This document shows positions 21,718 through 32,842 of a stretch of DNA of 64,000 nt, in pieces. The notes under the pieces were generated by a model. That model saw nothing but the letters and a program-made list of their open reading frames with translations. It was not told the DNA's origin and did no database searches. Origin of the DNA: Ischnura elegans (Eukaryota > Arthropoda > Insecta > Odonata > Coenagrionidae); NCBI RefSeq assembly GCF_921293095.1, contig NC_060252.1, forward strand, positions 3,968,001-4,032,000. Reading direction: 5' to 3'. Numbering within the stretch: the stretch's first letter is position 1; each line of letters begins with the position of its first letter. A program made the translations under genes and the position numbers.

Positions 21718-22215
21718 TCCTATCATCATCGTCACCATCCCTGGGATTAACTTGATCTCCGCCCAAATCTCCTGTCAGATGAACTATTCGCACCTACGCA
21801 TTCATTCTCTTTCGCAATGTTCTATTACTAATGGATCTATTTATTTATCCGATATCTTCCTTTTCCGTCTTTGCCACTTCTTCGACGATTGTCTTCATCA
21901 GGCCATCATCTCTCTAGGCCGTTTTACACGGTACACGGAATTGCTCAAGTTAGAGCTGCATTAATTTCTAAAATGGCGTGGAATTGCGCCAATGCATGAA
22001 CGAAATTAGAACATGGGCTATTTTGCCGTCTCACGTCCACGCATTCTCGCATGTGTTATAGCAATTCACCGCTTTACACGACGCAATTTTGATTGCGCCT
22101 TCGCACGTACGTCAGATTGCGCAATTCCGTGTACCGCGTAAAACGGCCTTCTGAAGATGTGGCCGATTTGGTTGATCCCTCTCCTCAGCAAGGTTTTCAC
22201 GAGGCTCTCCTTCTC
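21718..22215 (-). pseudogene. RTE-like LINE 3' end (inverted, split by MITE)
   Basis: The minus strand reads through 22215-22150 and 21915-21840 as RINQIGHIF, then GLMKTIVEE, then TEKEDIG. It continues as the same 3' UTR seen at 20980-21030, and ends in a GATGAT-rich tail near 21718-21745. MITE copy 2 interrupts it with a TCT duplication. With 20690-21135 it forms an inverted pair of RTE ends. Confidence 0.72.
21916..22149 (-). mobile_element. MITE family M, copy 2 (234 bp, TSD TCT)
   Basis: Same family in the opposite orientation to copy 1, ends AGGCCGTTTTACACGGTACA and TACCGCGTAAAACGGCCT. TCT immediately precedes and follows it. It sits inside the RTE-like remnant, so it is younger than that insertion. 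Confidence 0.9.
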
Positions 22216-22217
22216 TC

Positions 22218-22465
22218 ATCTCCGTATTACGCACCTCGCTAGCCGCCCCTTATGACGAGTGGCGGGATATGTCAGCCAACGCCATCGGATTTAAAAAAAT
22301 GACAATGAAGAGAAAAAAATAGGATAGGAAATGCGCGAATTCAGTCTCACCTAGAATTCATAAAGGTCTTTTATCGTTATCTTGGGAAAAACGGATTTTC
22401 ATACCTATTCGTTCGGCAAAATATCTTTCTTACATTAATTTATCGTTTCTTTCGGAGCTGGAAGT
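22218..22465 (-). mobile_element. Truncated 3' UTR of the 7702-9947 LINE family
   Basis: Collinear with 7706-7935. It has CGCTAGCCGCC.CTTATGACGAGTGGCGGG, the AAAGGTCTTTTAT stretch, GGAAAAACGGATTTTCATACC-type sequence, CTATTCGTTCGGCAAAATATC and TTAATTTATCGTTTC. Diverged by many substitutions. Only the 3' UTR is present, as expected for severe 5' truncation during target-primed reverse transcription. Confidence 0.75.
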
Positions 22466-24470
22466 ATGGTAGCGCCTCGCAAATACGTGGTGGCTCCGTG
22501 GCCGAATAGGTTCACCTCATCCGCGGTTGTTGCGGTGCGGTGCAGAAGGGATCGAATTATTGTGCTGTTTTCATTTTGTAAAAAATGCATTATTAACATC
22601 AACGCACTATCGATGAAGTTGACCCAATAAGTAGCTAATATTGAATTTATTAAACGACTAAATTTATTAAAATGATGACCATCTACGTTGGCACATTTAA
22701 TTCTAAGCAGATTCATGCACTGCGAGGAAATAAGCTGAGACGTTAACAGTAGTTGTATCTTTGTGTCCTTGCGGCTAATTACTGTCAAATCTCTATCGAG
22801 TCAAATTCCTGCCCATAGTTTAGACCAATATTTTTGACGGTTTTAAATTTGCGTCATTCAAATCGTGGGCCAATCAATAATATGTACTCAATGGGACAGA
22901 ACTTCCTTCTTTGTTTCTTATAGTGCGCATCATGACTGGAGAAGAACTCATCATAATTTATTACCTATCATATATTAATTACGTTGCATTCCTTTTATTA
23001 CTAATGGTAATTAAGAAACCTATTCTAACTCATTGGGAATTTTTGCCTCAGAATATCCAGATCGTTCCATTGAAGCCTGATTTTCGGGAAAGAGTTTTTG
23101 GCTCGAGTGAATTTCGCTTATATCCTTTGTTACACTGACATAAGTGGCCAAAGAAACCCTTGGTTGCTTTCCTAGGAACTAGGGGAAGTCCTACTACAGT
23201 TTCTTGTGAAAATTGTTCGCGTCTATCTGATACTACTCATTATAATGCGCTCCTGAATTAGAGTGGAATCCGTGAGTGGCGCGTGTGTCTGGGGACAGAG
23301 GTTACTTCTAGGCTGCAAAGGGAAGCTTCCTCAGAACCCGAGAGAGCTCTAAGTAGCTGCTTTGTACCTCAAGTTTATAATTCAGTTTAAAATTATATTT
23401 ACCGGTTTTGGCTATTGTCCGAGGTATACTTTATCGGGAGTCACTTAAATCATCTAAAATGCATTTTCATTGGGCACGGAAGTTGATACATCCTCTACGA
23501 TCATTTGCATACCAATTCATTCGATGATTTGTTAACATTGAGGTGAAACGGAAGCGTTTTTAATGAAAATCCTTATTACTTATACGAATGGTCACGTAGG
23601 TAGCCGTGATTTTGATGATAACTGAAGTTGCGACGGATGGCGATTACATGAATTACGATGTACATACAACGACAGTAGTGATTGGGGTAATTTTCGGAGA
23701 CAGCGTTTTAATGTTTCCGACGGCATTGACGTTGTGGTTTGGGTACCGATCGTCGGGTACTTCCGGATGAAATTCACCAAAAGTAACCCTTCAGTGGCGA
23801 TGAAAATCGCAATGTTTATGACGTATGGGGACGGAGTGTGAGAAGCAACGGTTGGTTCCGATGCGTTGTTAGCGGCCATCAATGCCCCATTTTGAACTCA
23901 TACCGACTCATTATTACGTGCGTGGTATAATCATGTGCTTGGTATTGCACCGAACACACTTGACATCTACCAGACTGGGCACTCTTGTCTTTTTTTCCGA
24001 AGAGAGAGAACAAGAGTTCATATTGGTTTCTTCTGCGTGGATGGAGCGATTTGCATGTTATCATAAAATGAGGAATGCGCGCTTATTTGCACTGATCTCA
24101 GGAAGCTAATGAAACACGAATCTGTGGATGAATATACTCAGCGATCGTCGACGATTATTCTCTTTTCGACCTCACGAAATTCGTTTCTCATATGTTTCCG
24201 CCAATCAGATATTGTGAGAAGAGAAGGACGCCGACGGCCTATGACGAATGTACGAGTATAATGGAGGGCTGACTCTCCATCGGTCAGACTCAGATTGTGT
24301 TCTCAAGCACCGCATTGCATTTAAATGAATTTAGACAAGTCGCCTGTAGGGTCGCTGAAAGGCAAAGCGATCCGTATATCACGGAGAATTAGGGCTGTGG
24401 GACGATTTTTATGTCCGTAGTGATGATTTGATCTGACAAAGTCATCACTTATCACACCTTTCCTTGCGAT
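22466..24470. other. Unassigned DNA
   Basis: Holds open frames of up to 117 codons on the minus strand (22788-22435), starting in this interval and ending inside the LINE 3' UTR above. None shows a motif I recognise. No repeats shared with the rest of the window were found here. Confidence 0.45.
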
Positions 24471-24477
24471 GTCATGC

Positions 24478-24690
24478 AATACATATATGAATGTAATGCC
24501 TCTTTGGAGGCGTGGTAAAGTCCTCGCCTGCCAAACAAGAGGTCGCGGGTTCAAGTCCCGCACGGGAAGGCTGCCCCTATCCAAGGTATGATTGTTTGTG
24601 AAGTTGTATTTGTTAAAAATTGTAGGAAAGCCCCGATGTAAAGGCCGACATGAGCTGTTTTCGACATTATGATAATAAATAAATAAAATG
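24478..24690 (+). mobile_element. tRNA-derived SINE, second family
   Basis: Pol III promoter-like boxes are present. An A-box-like GGCGTGGTAAAGTCC lies near 24509, and a good B box, GGTTCAAGTCC, near 24548 is enclosed by the stem pair GCGGG/CCCGC. A tRNA-unrelated body (CCCCTATCCAAGG to TTCGACATTATG) follows, ending in AATAAATAAATAAA near 24690. The body is unlike that of the SINE at 43750, so this is a separate family. It would depend on a LINE for mobilisation. Confidence 0.75.
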
Positions 24691-25079
24691 TTGAAAATAA
24701 AAGGATCGCTTTACACTCCATGCCGCGTTGCGGACAATTATGAAAACCGATTAATATGCGCCCAAATTGGCAGTGAATATTCTTTTTGTCTGTTCGCTGG
24801 AGCCTCGCCTTTGATGGACGAGTGGTGTGATGTTGACCGAGTAAGTGCAACGAATGGATGGATATGGCCATTTATGGAATGTGCGGTCGGAATGTGATTC
24901 ATCACCATCCGTGGGAAATACCTTCGTACTGCGCCAGTGTCGAAATAGGAGCCGAATTGTGTGTCTTGAAGTGAGTAGCGGAGAGTAATTAGCAGGAAAA
25001 TTTATCTTCCCAAGTGTATTTATTCTTTAATGGGCTTAATGGGTACCTATGTTGCTATAGAGACTGGAATGATCTGCGA

Positions 25080-25586
25080 GGCTGAGTGAGGGAGTGGATG
25101 CTGGCTTCGCTGCTGGACCAGTCACCAGGTGAGAGGGCCTGCCATCTGGCGGGGAACCTCGGAGGTTCGGAGGGGAGGGGCTAGTTCAATACTCCCCCTT
25201 CCCCTCTCACTTTCCCCGCTCCATTTGCCACCGCCCGTGGCGCTGGCGTCGCCGGTCGTCTGTCAGTCCACGGCCGGAGACAATCGTGAGCGGTGGTGGT
25301 TGGTTGTCGTGCGATTTGTTGTGGTTGTCGCAGTGAGTGCTTCGGACTTCACAGTTTGTTGCAGTGCTGTTTATCTTCACAGATACGTGCGCGTGTGTTT
25401 CGGAGGGAGGTGTCTTTATCGATTGGTCCTCGCCCACTCGTCGTGTGTTCAAGGAGTTCTCTCTCCAATTGGGTGGGCGCCATTGTTGCGTCACCACAGT
25501 CTGCCTCCACGGAGGAGGTGATTGCTACGCCATCGGTCGTGTGTGTCTGTTGCAGTTGAATGCCATCAGCTTCTGCGGCCCTCTCG
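25080..25586 (+). promoter_or_regulatory. GC-rich promoter/first-exon candidate with splice donor
   Basis: GC- and CpG-rich segment, first C-rich then G/T-rich, terminating at CTCTCG|GTGAGTGAG after 25586. Three overlapping frames of 85-130 codons cross it, as expected by chance at this composition. None continues sensibly into the donor. I read it as a possible 5' untranslated exon of a host gene on the plus strand, otherwise non-genic CpG-rich DNA. 25590-26790 holds G-runs and short frames only. Confidence 0.25.
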
Positions 25587-26799
25587 GTGAGTGAGTGTCT
25601 CTTGAGTGAATGTCTGTTCGAGGCGTGATGCTGTGCATTTGTTGGCGACTAGCAAAGGGACGTGTGTTTCCTTTTGTTCTGACCAATTACGTCTTAGTTC
25701 ATTTATACATTCCTGGGTTTCATGAATCCAAGTGCACCGTAAGCAATACTATGCAATTTTTTCGTTGGCATGGCAACCAGGTGCCGCTGTCATAGTCTCT
25801 TCTTGTCGTCGGACACCATGACATGTTGCAAGATACATCTAGTATGGCTTGTTTTGTTAGAACATCGTGTGAAATACGATTACACGTGGACTGGGGGCCG
25901 ATGCAATTACTTACAGGGATGCCACTTATCGTAATTACTATTAGATATTATTCACATCTCAAGTGATCCTGCGTGCGCTGCGGCTTGAGTTTCTCTCTCG
26001 TTTTTATGCGCACGTATATGGATAGGGTTGCGTACGTATGTAGTGTTTGTTGGAGGGGGGGTGAGAGGGGGGGGGGCGTGTCCTCCTGGTGTGTGATGGT
26101 GAGCGATGACGTCACAGCCAGCTCTCTAACTAACGAACTCTTCCCACGGCCGTTCGCCCTATTGTCTTCTCGAGATGTTCCCATTCATTGTGATGGCAGT
26201 TGCCGCAAGTCGACACGGGAGCAGCACTTGCGAGATCCAGCCAATTCAGCAGCTCACAAGTGCTCACTTCCTGCTTCGCTCCTCCGCTCCTGGCAGGGGG
26301 TGCCCCTTCATCGTCTCCTATTATCTAGTAAACACGCTGTCCCACTCAGCGAGCATTGATTGATTCCGTGGCCCACAGGCGAACCAGAGAGAGATAGAGA
26401 AAACAGCTATTAAAACGCCCTCTTGCCAGCACACTCTCAATTTGACTGGGAAAGGATCGTCCCCTGATGTATATGGTCCCATTTCATCGTCTAATCTCTA
26501 GAGGCACCTATTTGCACCACGAAGTGTATTCCCCTCTCTCTCACTGTACGTGGTACTGCTGCAGTGCGTACAGTCACTTTCAAAAGTCTGTCGCCAGCGC
26601 TGAGCTCAAACTTCGGGTATTGTCAATGCCTTAATTAAAAGTGTCAATTTGACTCTCCCCGTCCGCTTTCTTACCCAGTCATTTTTCACTACTCCTCAAT
26701 TCTTCGCGACTTCCCCGACTCCCGGAGTCACAACACAAGGCGAAGCATAAGTCCTCTGTCGTGCGATTCTCACCCTGATAGTATTCTGAGATAAATGTT

Positions 26800-27000
26800 C
26801 TGAGTAGTCTGGTTCGTACTAAATAAACCGAGACGTATCTGTGTCACAACGCACATATAAGGAAGAAACGAAATTGGAATTTACGTCTGAAAGACGATTC
26901 TAAAACTTTCCCATGAAATAACCGTTTAGATTATGCCTTTAACACATGATTACCAAACGCCATCAATGCATACTGCTCTATTTTGAAGTATTTTAGACAC
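26800..27000 (+). repeat. Repeat family D, copy 1
   Basis: Collinear with 28245-28560. Common sequence includes TAGTCTGG.T.GT.CT, ACCGAGACGTATCTG.GTC, AACGCACATAT.AGGAAGAAAC, ACGTCTGAAAGA, TTTCCCATGAAATAACC and ACACATGATTACCAAAC. No frame is conserved. This copy lacks the foldback insertion present in copy 2. Confidence 0.78.
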
Positions 27001-28243
27001 TCCTTAACGGCACTGTTGACAGGCGCATTCATTATTCCGAGAATATTTTATTGGGAAATATATTATCCTACATTTTTCTACTAGCCTCATCGCTCGTGTA
27101 ACCAAAAATAATCACGTTTGCTAAATTATTATATTTACTTCGGCATGAGTTTTTCTTTGGGATTCGGTTTGATCACCATCTGCCAAACACCGTAGAGGTG
27201 GCTGCTTGAGTATTTTGCAGATGTGGATGATATTTATTCCAGTCTTTACGAGCATTTACCTATGCAAATGTTAAAATAATGCTTAATAGATTCCAGGTAT
27301 CAGTAAGTAATTAACCCACATCTTCATGTAAATCGAACGTTCGAATGCCTAAGTAATGATATAATGCCTATCATAAATAGATTTTCGGTACTTAAAAAAC
27401 CACGGGAAGCATTAAATAAATGACTTATTTGCCATTTTATAGCACATTTGGCATATTTTATCTTTGCTCATTTCATTGAGAGCTCCGACCAAGTCTTTCC
27501 CATTGTTCGTTTCTTTTTTCTGCAAGAATCAGTCGTAATTGGCGCCTGGTGGCACAATGGATTTCCATGTCAACCACATAAGTACATGTATGTAGTTTTA
27601 CGAGGGATACCAGAATTCACACTTGCGCAATGAGTACCCTGAGTCTGTCTTATGGATGAAAAAATATTGATCATATAGATACCTCAAATTAAGCATGCAT
27701 AATATTCATTCGATAAAAATATATTGTGTGGGGTAGCTGATGACTATTTATGCTGAAGTAATACAAATTACTTATACATTGGCTACCAATTATAATAATT
27801 GGGCCGCAGCGCTTATCGGTGCGTAACCTAGGGACTCCTACGGAAGAGAAAAATGATGCAAGGCCTTGTAGATGCGAGCATAAAAAAGAATGGGGAAGGC
27901 GAGATGGACGGAGAGAAAAGGAACAAGTAAGTGCTATCCATGGTGGGGAGATTTGAGTAAGTAGTAGAGATATGGATAGAATGAAAGGTCCCAATGGAAT
28001 GGGCGTCACTCGTAATTGAAGAGGAGCGTGAAGTTCGAGCTACTGTAGCGTGTGGGGGGTACGGGGGGCGGGGTGATTCGCCAAATACTCCATGTAAACC
28101 TATACTAACAGGATACCTTTAATAATTATCGAATATACTCCCTATTTTATTTCGGAGGGGTAAAGGAATTTCGAACTTATAACAATCACCATGACAGTCC
28201 TAATTAATTGTTTCACTCCTCTAAACCACCCCAACCACTTGAA
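27001..28243. other. Unassigned AT-rich DNA
   Basis: Only short frames; the longest reaches 106 codons on the minus strand at 27689-28009 and shows no recognisable domain. No repeat shared with other parts of the window was seen. Confidence 0.45.
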
Positions 28244-28244
28244 G

Positions 28245-28560
28245 TAAGTAGTCTGGCTTGTGCTCAAAAATACCGAGACGTATCTGCGTCGCAACGCACA
28301 TATGAGGAAGAAACGAAAATCGGAATTAACGTCTGAAAGATTATTCTAAAAATTTCCCATGAAATAACCTTCTAGATAATGGTTGGAAGGAAATTACTCT
28401 GCTTTTCTATAAAACACGTTGTTTTGTAGAAAAGCAAAGTAATTGCCTTCCAACCATATAATGGAATTCTACAACGTAAAGGCCTCAACAATTCAGTGCT
28501 TCTAGATAATGCCTTTGACACATGATTACCAAACACCATCAATGCGTACTTCTCTATTTT
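28245..28560 (+). repeat. Repeat family D, copy 2 (with insertion)
   Basis: Matches 26800-27000 but is interrupted after TCTAGATAATG by 130 extra bases. After the insertion the match resumes at CCTTTGACACATGATTACC. The unoccupied copy 1 therefore defines the insertion edges directly. Confidence 0.8.
28382..28511. mobile_element. Foldback insertion with 13-bp direct repeats
   Basis: CTTCTAGATAATG occurs at 28369-28381 and 28499-28511. The inserted 130 bp includes most of a hairpin with 37-bp arms (28379-28415 and 28421-28457, about three mismatches) and a 5-nt loop, ACGTT. About 41 bp of non-palindromic sequence follow. The element is non-coding. The length of the duplication is more like retroposition than a cut-and-paste element. 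Confidence 0.78.
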
Positions 28561-28799
28561 GGCGGACTGGATAGGAAAATGTGCTATTTCGAATTGCAGC
28601 AGATTCTTGTTTCTGCACGTACATTCGAACAAGTTTGCAAAAATTACAATTTGCACTTTTGCTGTGATTCACGCGATTGCACATTCAGACGTAAACTCGT
28701 ACGGCACCGTTAACCAGGCCACAAGATTGCTTTGACGCTTCTAACCAATCAATTTTCCCATCGGCATATAAGCACTCTTTAACACCTGCATACCTACAC

Positions 28800-29444
28800 A
28801 ATAGGGTGGTTTCCTGGTATTTTTTATTGCCTACATCGAAAGATAATTACTCCTGGAGTACGCATTTCACGCTTTTAGATTTTTAAATGACGATATCTAT
28901 TTTTCGTGATTAAATGAAAAGTGAAAATTTTCAAGCACGCGAAAACGCGACTGCTAGGCATAAATGCTGGGAAAAGCCCGTGTGACGTCATTCTGGTCAC
29001 CTTGGTGCGAGGTTCTGAGCTCCAATATGATGCAGGCTGCTATCAGGTAGCAGAGTACCCTGCTAGCAGGTGGCGCTTGGTTTAAATAAGGATTATTAAT
29101 ACCCTATCAAACGAAGGAAACTTTCCGGCCTTAAGCAATTTTAGTAGGTGATAATTAAGAGATGTTTCCATGAGCTCTGTGCCTCATGCATGCATTGGTT
29201 ATCTCAGACGATGTAAAAATCCTATCTACTCGTATAGAAACTAGGTGTCTGTGACGTCACATGGATTGGCATCGCATGGGCGCCAAACTGGCTTTTTTCA
29301 AATGAGGTTAAAATTTACCATTGCCATTCGTCTAAACTGGGAATTCTAAAACCAAATAATGTGTTTATTATGAATACACTAATGGTGGGTAACGAATCGC
29401 AATCAATGCCTTTCGTTTTCTGTGATGAAGGGAACTACCCTATT
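28800..29444 (+). repeat. Dispersed repeat family A, full-length copy 2
   Basis: Runs from AATAGGGTGGTTTCCTGG to GGAACTACCCTATT, 645 bp, collinear with 19547-20179 and 50800-51443. The CRE core is intact (GTGACGTCAC) while the adjoining E-box has changed to CACATGG. An open frame at 29361-29651 starts inside the repeat and leaves it. I take it to be a chance reading. Confidence 0.82.
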
Positions 29445-30724
29445 CTTCCGCTTTACATCGCCTGCTCTCCATCGCGCTCCTTCCACTTCTCTACCTCAAC
29501 GGTAATCTGCATTGTGTGCCATGGTGCGATTGAATTGAATAGCCTTTTAGTTTTTGACGTTCCGCCCTTGTTCGTGCTGCTGGGTTCGTCCGGGAAGAAG
29601 GGAGCTGCCAAAGGAGAGTCCTCCGCTCTAAGGGCCCACTTAAAACACTAAATGCATCACTTATGGAATGGCGCTTCTCGAAGAACTCTGCGACTGTATT
29701 AAAAATGGTTGGCGTTCAATGAAATAGATGTCAATGACCATTTATATTCGCCATTGTCTACTTAACAGGCATAAGGGAAATTATTATGGTTGCATGAGGG
29801 GGTTAATCCCCGGGACTACCACCCGCAAAAGTTTTAGTGAATATTGAAATGAATGGCTTAAATTCATTTAAAAAACGAAAACAAATACGAAAGAGAAAAA
29901 TAAGTTTGGCGTCAAACTATAAGAGACAAAATATTGAATTTGGAAGTAAAAATATAATTAATACTAATGAATAAAATAGGAAATGTCATTTGAAAATGTT
30001 TTCCGCAGCCTTTTCAATGTAGTTCGGTTCAAGTTTGTATTTCACGCGAACCACATGCGACGCCGACAACACGAACACATTCACAAAAATATGAATTTGA
30101 AGTGTAGGGGATGTCAGCTGGGGGAGTGCTCCAGTACGGGAATACACTCATAAGCGGCAGAGCAAGTCGTATTCCAATGGGATCCTCTAACTTTATATTG
30201 ATCCATTGAAATGAGAGACTGAAAAATGTTGTTTACGCTCTTCATTCTTTACATCTATTCTATGGTTTACATTTAAGTAGGGACTGAAAAAAAGACATGA
30301 AAAAACGTAAATATTTGCGAGCAAGTATTGCCTTCATTTTCTTGTGAAGTTGAAAGATCTAAATGGCTGCCATATGTGTATGTTGAAGGTGCTATCTTAT
30401 TGTTTACTGCGATTCTCCCGCTATACCTATCTGTCATCTACCGTGCTTGCAAATCCAAATCACTTATTATATTCTCTACTTTGTCTGCTTTTTTTTAAAA
30501 CTGCTTTTAAATTCTCTGTTTTGACGTTTCCTTATTTATACAATTCCAAACACACCACGAAATGCTACAACACCATGTATTTTTACATATTAATGCGTGC
30601 ATTAATTATTTTGGGGCCAATTTTCTAAAATAATCTACTTCATGCAAAACGTGTGTGCACAAATGGTGGGAGCGAAATCTCGAGTTCGGTTTTTACTCTC
30701 GTTTTAATTGTTTTAATAGATTTG
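29445..30724. other. Unassigned DNA
   Basis: Short frames of up to 96 codons on the plus strand, none with a recognisable domain. The interval lies between a family A copy and a hAT-like element and shares no repeat with the rest of the window that I could see. Confidence 0.4.
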
Positions 30725-31354
30725 CAGGGTTCCCACTCAACCGTGAAAACCTTAAAACCATGAATAAGCCGTGAATTTCGTGAAAAAACCTGGAAATAGC
30801 CGCCGTGAAATTCGTCGTAAAACCTTAAAAACCTCTCAAACTTGATTGTTGATCTACGATTGACGGATCAAAAGTAAAATCGATTTGTCGATCATGTTTC
30901 AAGGTCACTCACGTGCAGGCACTGTCCACGCATGTATTGTCTGCACGCGTGTATTCGAAGCGCAATTATTGGTCCGCGTTCCATGACGACGCATTAATTT
31001 TGAACCTGTGATTGGAAGACGGGTAACCAAAGTGATCATCATTAACCGTGGCGAGAAATCAGACACCTCTTCCCTTCCCTTTCACCCTCCATTTTCCCAC
31101 TCACAACCTTTAGCCGGCCCTAAATTTTGTTGACAATAAGCGACGTCACAAGAGCTCTTTCCATTGCTGCGTTTGCATTTTCGGCGTTTGCCGCGTTTGC
31201 TATATATTTTTAGTTAACGTGCGGCCGGTGATTGTTACGTCATCAATATTTCTTCCTAAAATGGCTCATCAACAGACCGTGAATGTGACAACATTCAGAC
31301 CGTGAAAACCTGGAAAACCGTGAATGTTGTAATTTAGTTAGAGTGGGAACCCTG
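30725..31354. mobile_element. hAT-like non-autonomous element, 630 bp
   Basis: Perfect 14-bp terminal inverted repeats CAGGGTTCCCACTC and GAGTGGGAACCCTG. Subterminal CCGTGAAAACCT motifs occur near both ends in the same orientation. ATTTG flanks both sides (30720-30724 and 31355-31359), a 5-bp direct repeat rather than the 8 bp typical of hAT. The end sequence itself resembles hAT ends. No transposase frame is present. The superfamily is likely but not certain, given the target duplication length. Confidence 0.75.
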
Positions 31355-32607
31355 ATTTGGTTATGAGATGCCCACGTACATTCTTAGGGCCGAATCGTGA
31401 AAGGCGAAAGGGTGTCCGTGTTTATGATAATGACGGCCGAGCAATTGTCGCTTAGCCGATCCGTGACTGCTGAGTGTGACGTTGAAATATTGTGTTTGTT
31501 GCTGATGTGGGCCTACCACGGTGACACATTATTGTAACATTGCTCCAGAGGATTTTCGAAAGTGAAATAGTACAAACTACGACCTGTCTTACGGTTCATT
31601 TTAATGATAAAGCGCTAAAGCGTGTTTGACGTGCAATGTTATTGAGCGGAGTCTATGAAAAAAATAATCGTTAGATGAATTTTACCCAAGCGGAAACAAG
31701 GCCCCCGATTGGCGAACAGGTACTTTAACGACCCAAGTGATGGAGAAGTTTAGAATAATTTGTCGTCCTATGTTTGCCTAGCTGCGCGTGTTCCGAGATG
31801 AAAAAGGGGCGTGTCCTTCCGAGCTGCTCCCACCCACTTGCTAGTCACTCGTCCATGTGAAATATCAGAGTCATTCCATCTCAAGCGTGAAGATGGTCGC
31901 GTTTGAATCATCCCTCTCGCCATCCTGCCCATTCATGAACCATAGATGTCCAACTCCACCCTAACTTCTTTGAAAGTTAAGAGTTTTACTACTATAAGTT
32001 CAGATGGCAGCAGCATCGGCATCTACCGCCAAATTCAAATCACTAAAACACGACCTCCCCTCCCATTCCATTATTTCCGGTCTATTTGCTTCAACTCAAA
32101 ATGCCCGCAAACTCGTACGCACAAAATAACTGATTCTCAGGAGCGAATGGGTAGTTTCATATCATTTTTATTTGGAGGAAAGATCCATCAAGGCCTCAGG
32201 GCGGTAGGTTATTGTTTATCTTAGGTTATTGCACATAAATTAAAATCGAATATAAAAAGACAAAAATAATATTTATTGTCAATAAGTACATTATTCATGA
32301 GAATAACACACTTAGCCGAATAGTTCTGTGCTACATATTTTTTTCATGATGAAGTTCTGAAGAATGATTCATCAACTCCTGGATAAAGAAAGAATAGCAA
32401 GAAACACAATCAGAGTACATCACTTGTAATGTTTCAGAAATTAAAGGAAAATTACACCTCCCTATGAAAAACACAAGAAAGTTATGAGAAATGCTAGGAC
32501 TTTCAAACAAAATTAGCTTAGTGAATTGGCCATAACTGAGTATTGCACTGTTAAACAATTTTTAGACGATGTCCACAAAAATCAGTTCTGTAAGACAAAA
32601 TTGGAAG
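31355..32607. other. Unassigned DNA
   Basis: Holds frames of up to 92 codons (31946-32224 plus strand; 32558-32331 minus strand) without recognisable domains. 31860-32110 is moderately C-rich. Nothing further can be supported. Confidence 0.4.
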
Positions 32608-32842
32608 CAGACGCGTAACTATAGGGGGGAAGGGGGATAGATCCCCCCCAAAGCCTCAGAGAAACAAAAAGAAATTGTCTAGTTTTGGCATTTAATAACT
32701 GCGTCTGCTTAAAGTCAATTTGTTAGCGCGAAAATTATGTGAAATGTAATGCTATTTTTCAAAAAAATTCCCCAACGAAGGTAGGGAATCGCCACCCCAG
32801 GCTATCCCCTCCCCCCAAAGCGTAGTCCTAGTTACGCCTCTG
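32608..32842. mobile_element. hAT-like MITE, 235 bp
   Basis: Left end CAGACGCGTAACTATAGGGG pairs with right end ...AGTTACGCCTCTG. Both match the CAG.GGCGTAACTA pattern typical of hAT-type non-autonomous elements. Flanking octamers ATTGGAAG and AATGGCAG agree at six of eight positions, a decayed 8-bp target duplication. The interior is non-coding with a C/G run near each end. Confidence 0.75.

Noticed and set aside
25129..25521. 130-codon frame on the plus strand
   Set aside because: It overlaps two other frames of similar length in GC-rich DNA, contains low-complexity leucine, proline and valine runs, and does not reach the donor at 25586 sensibly.
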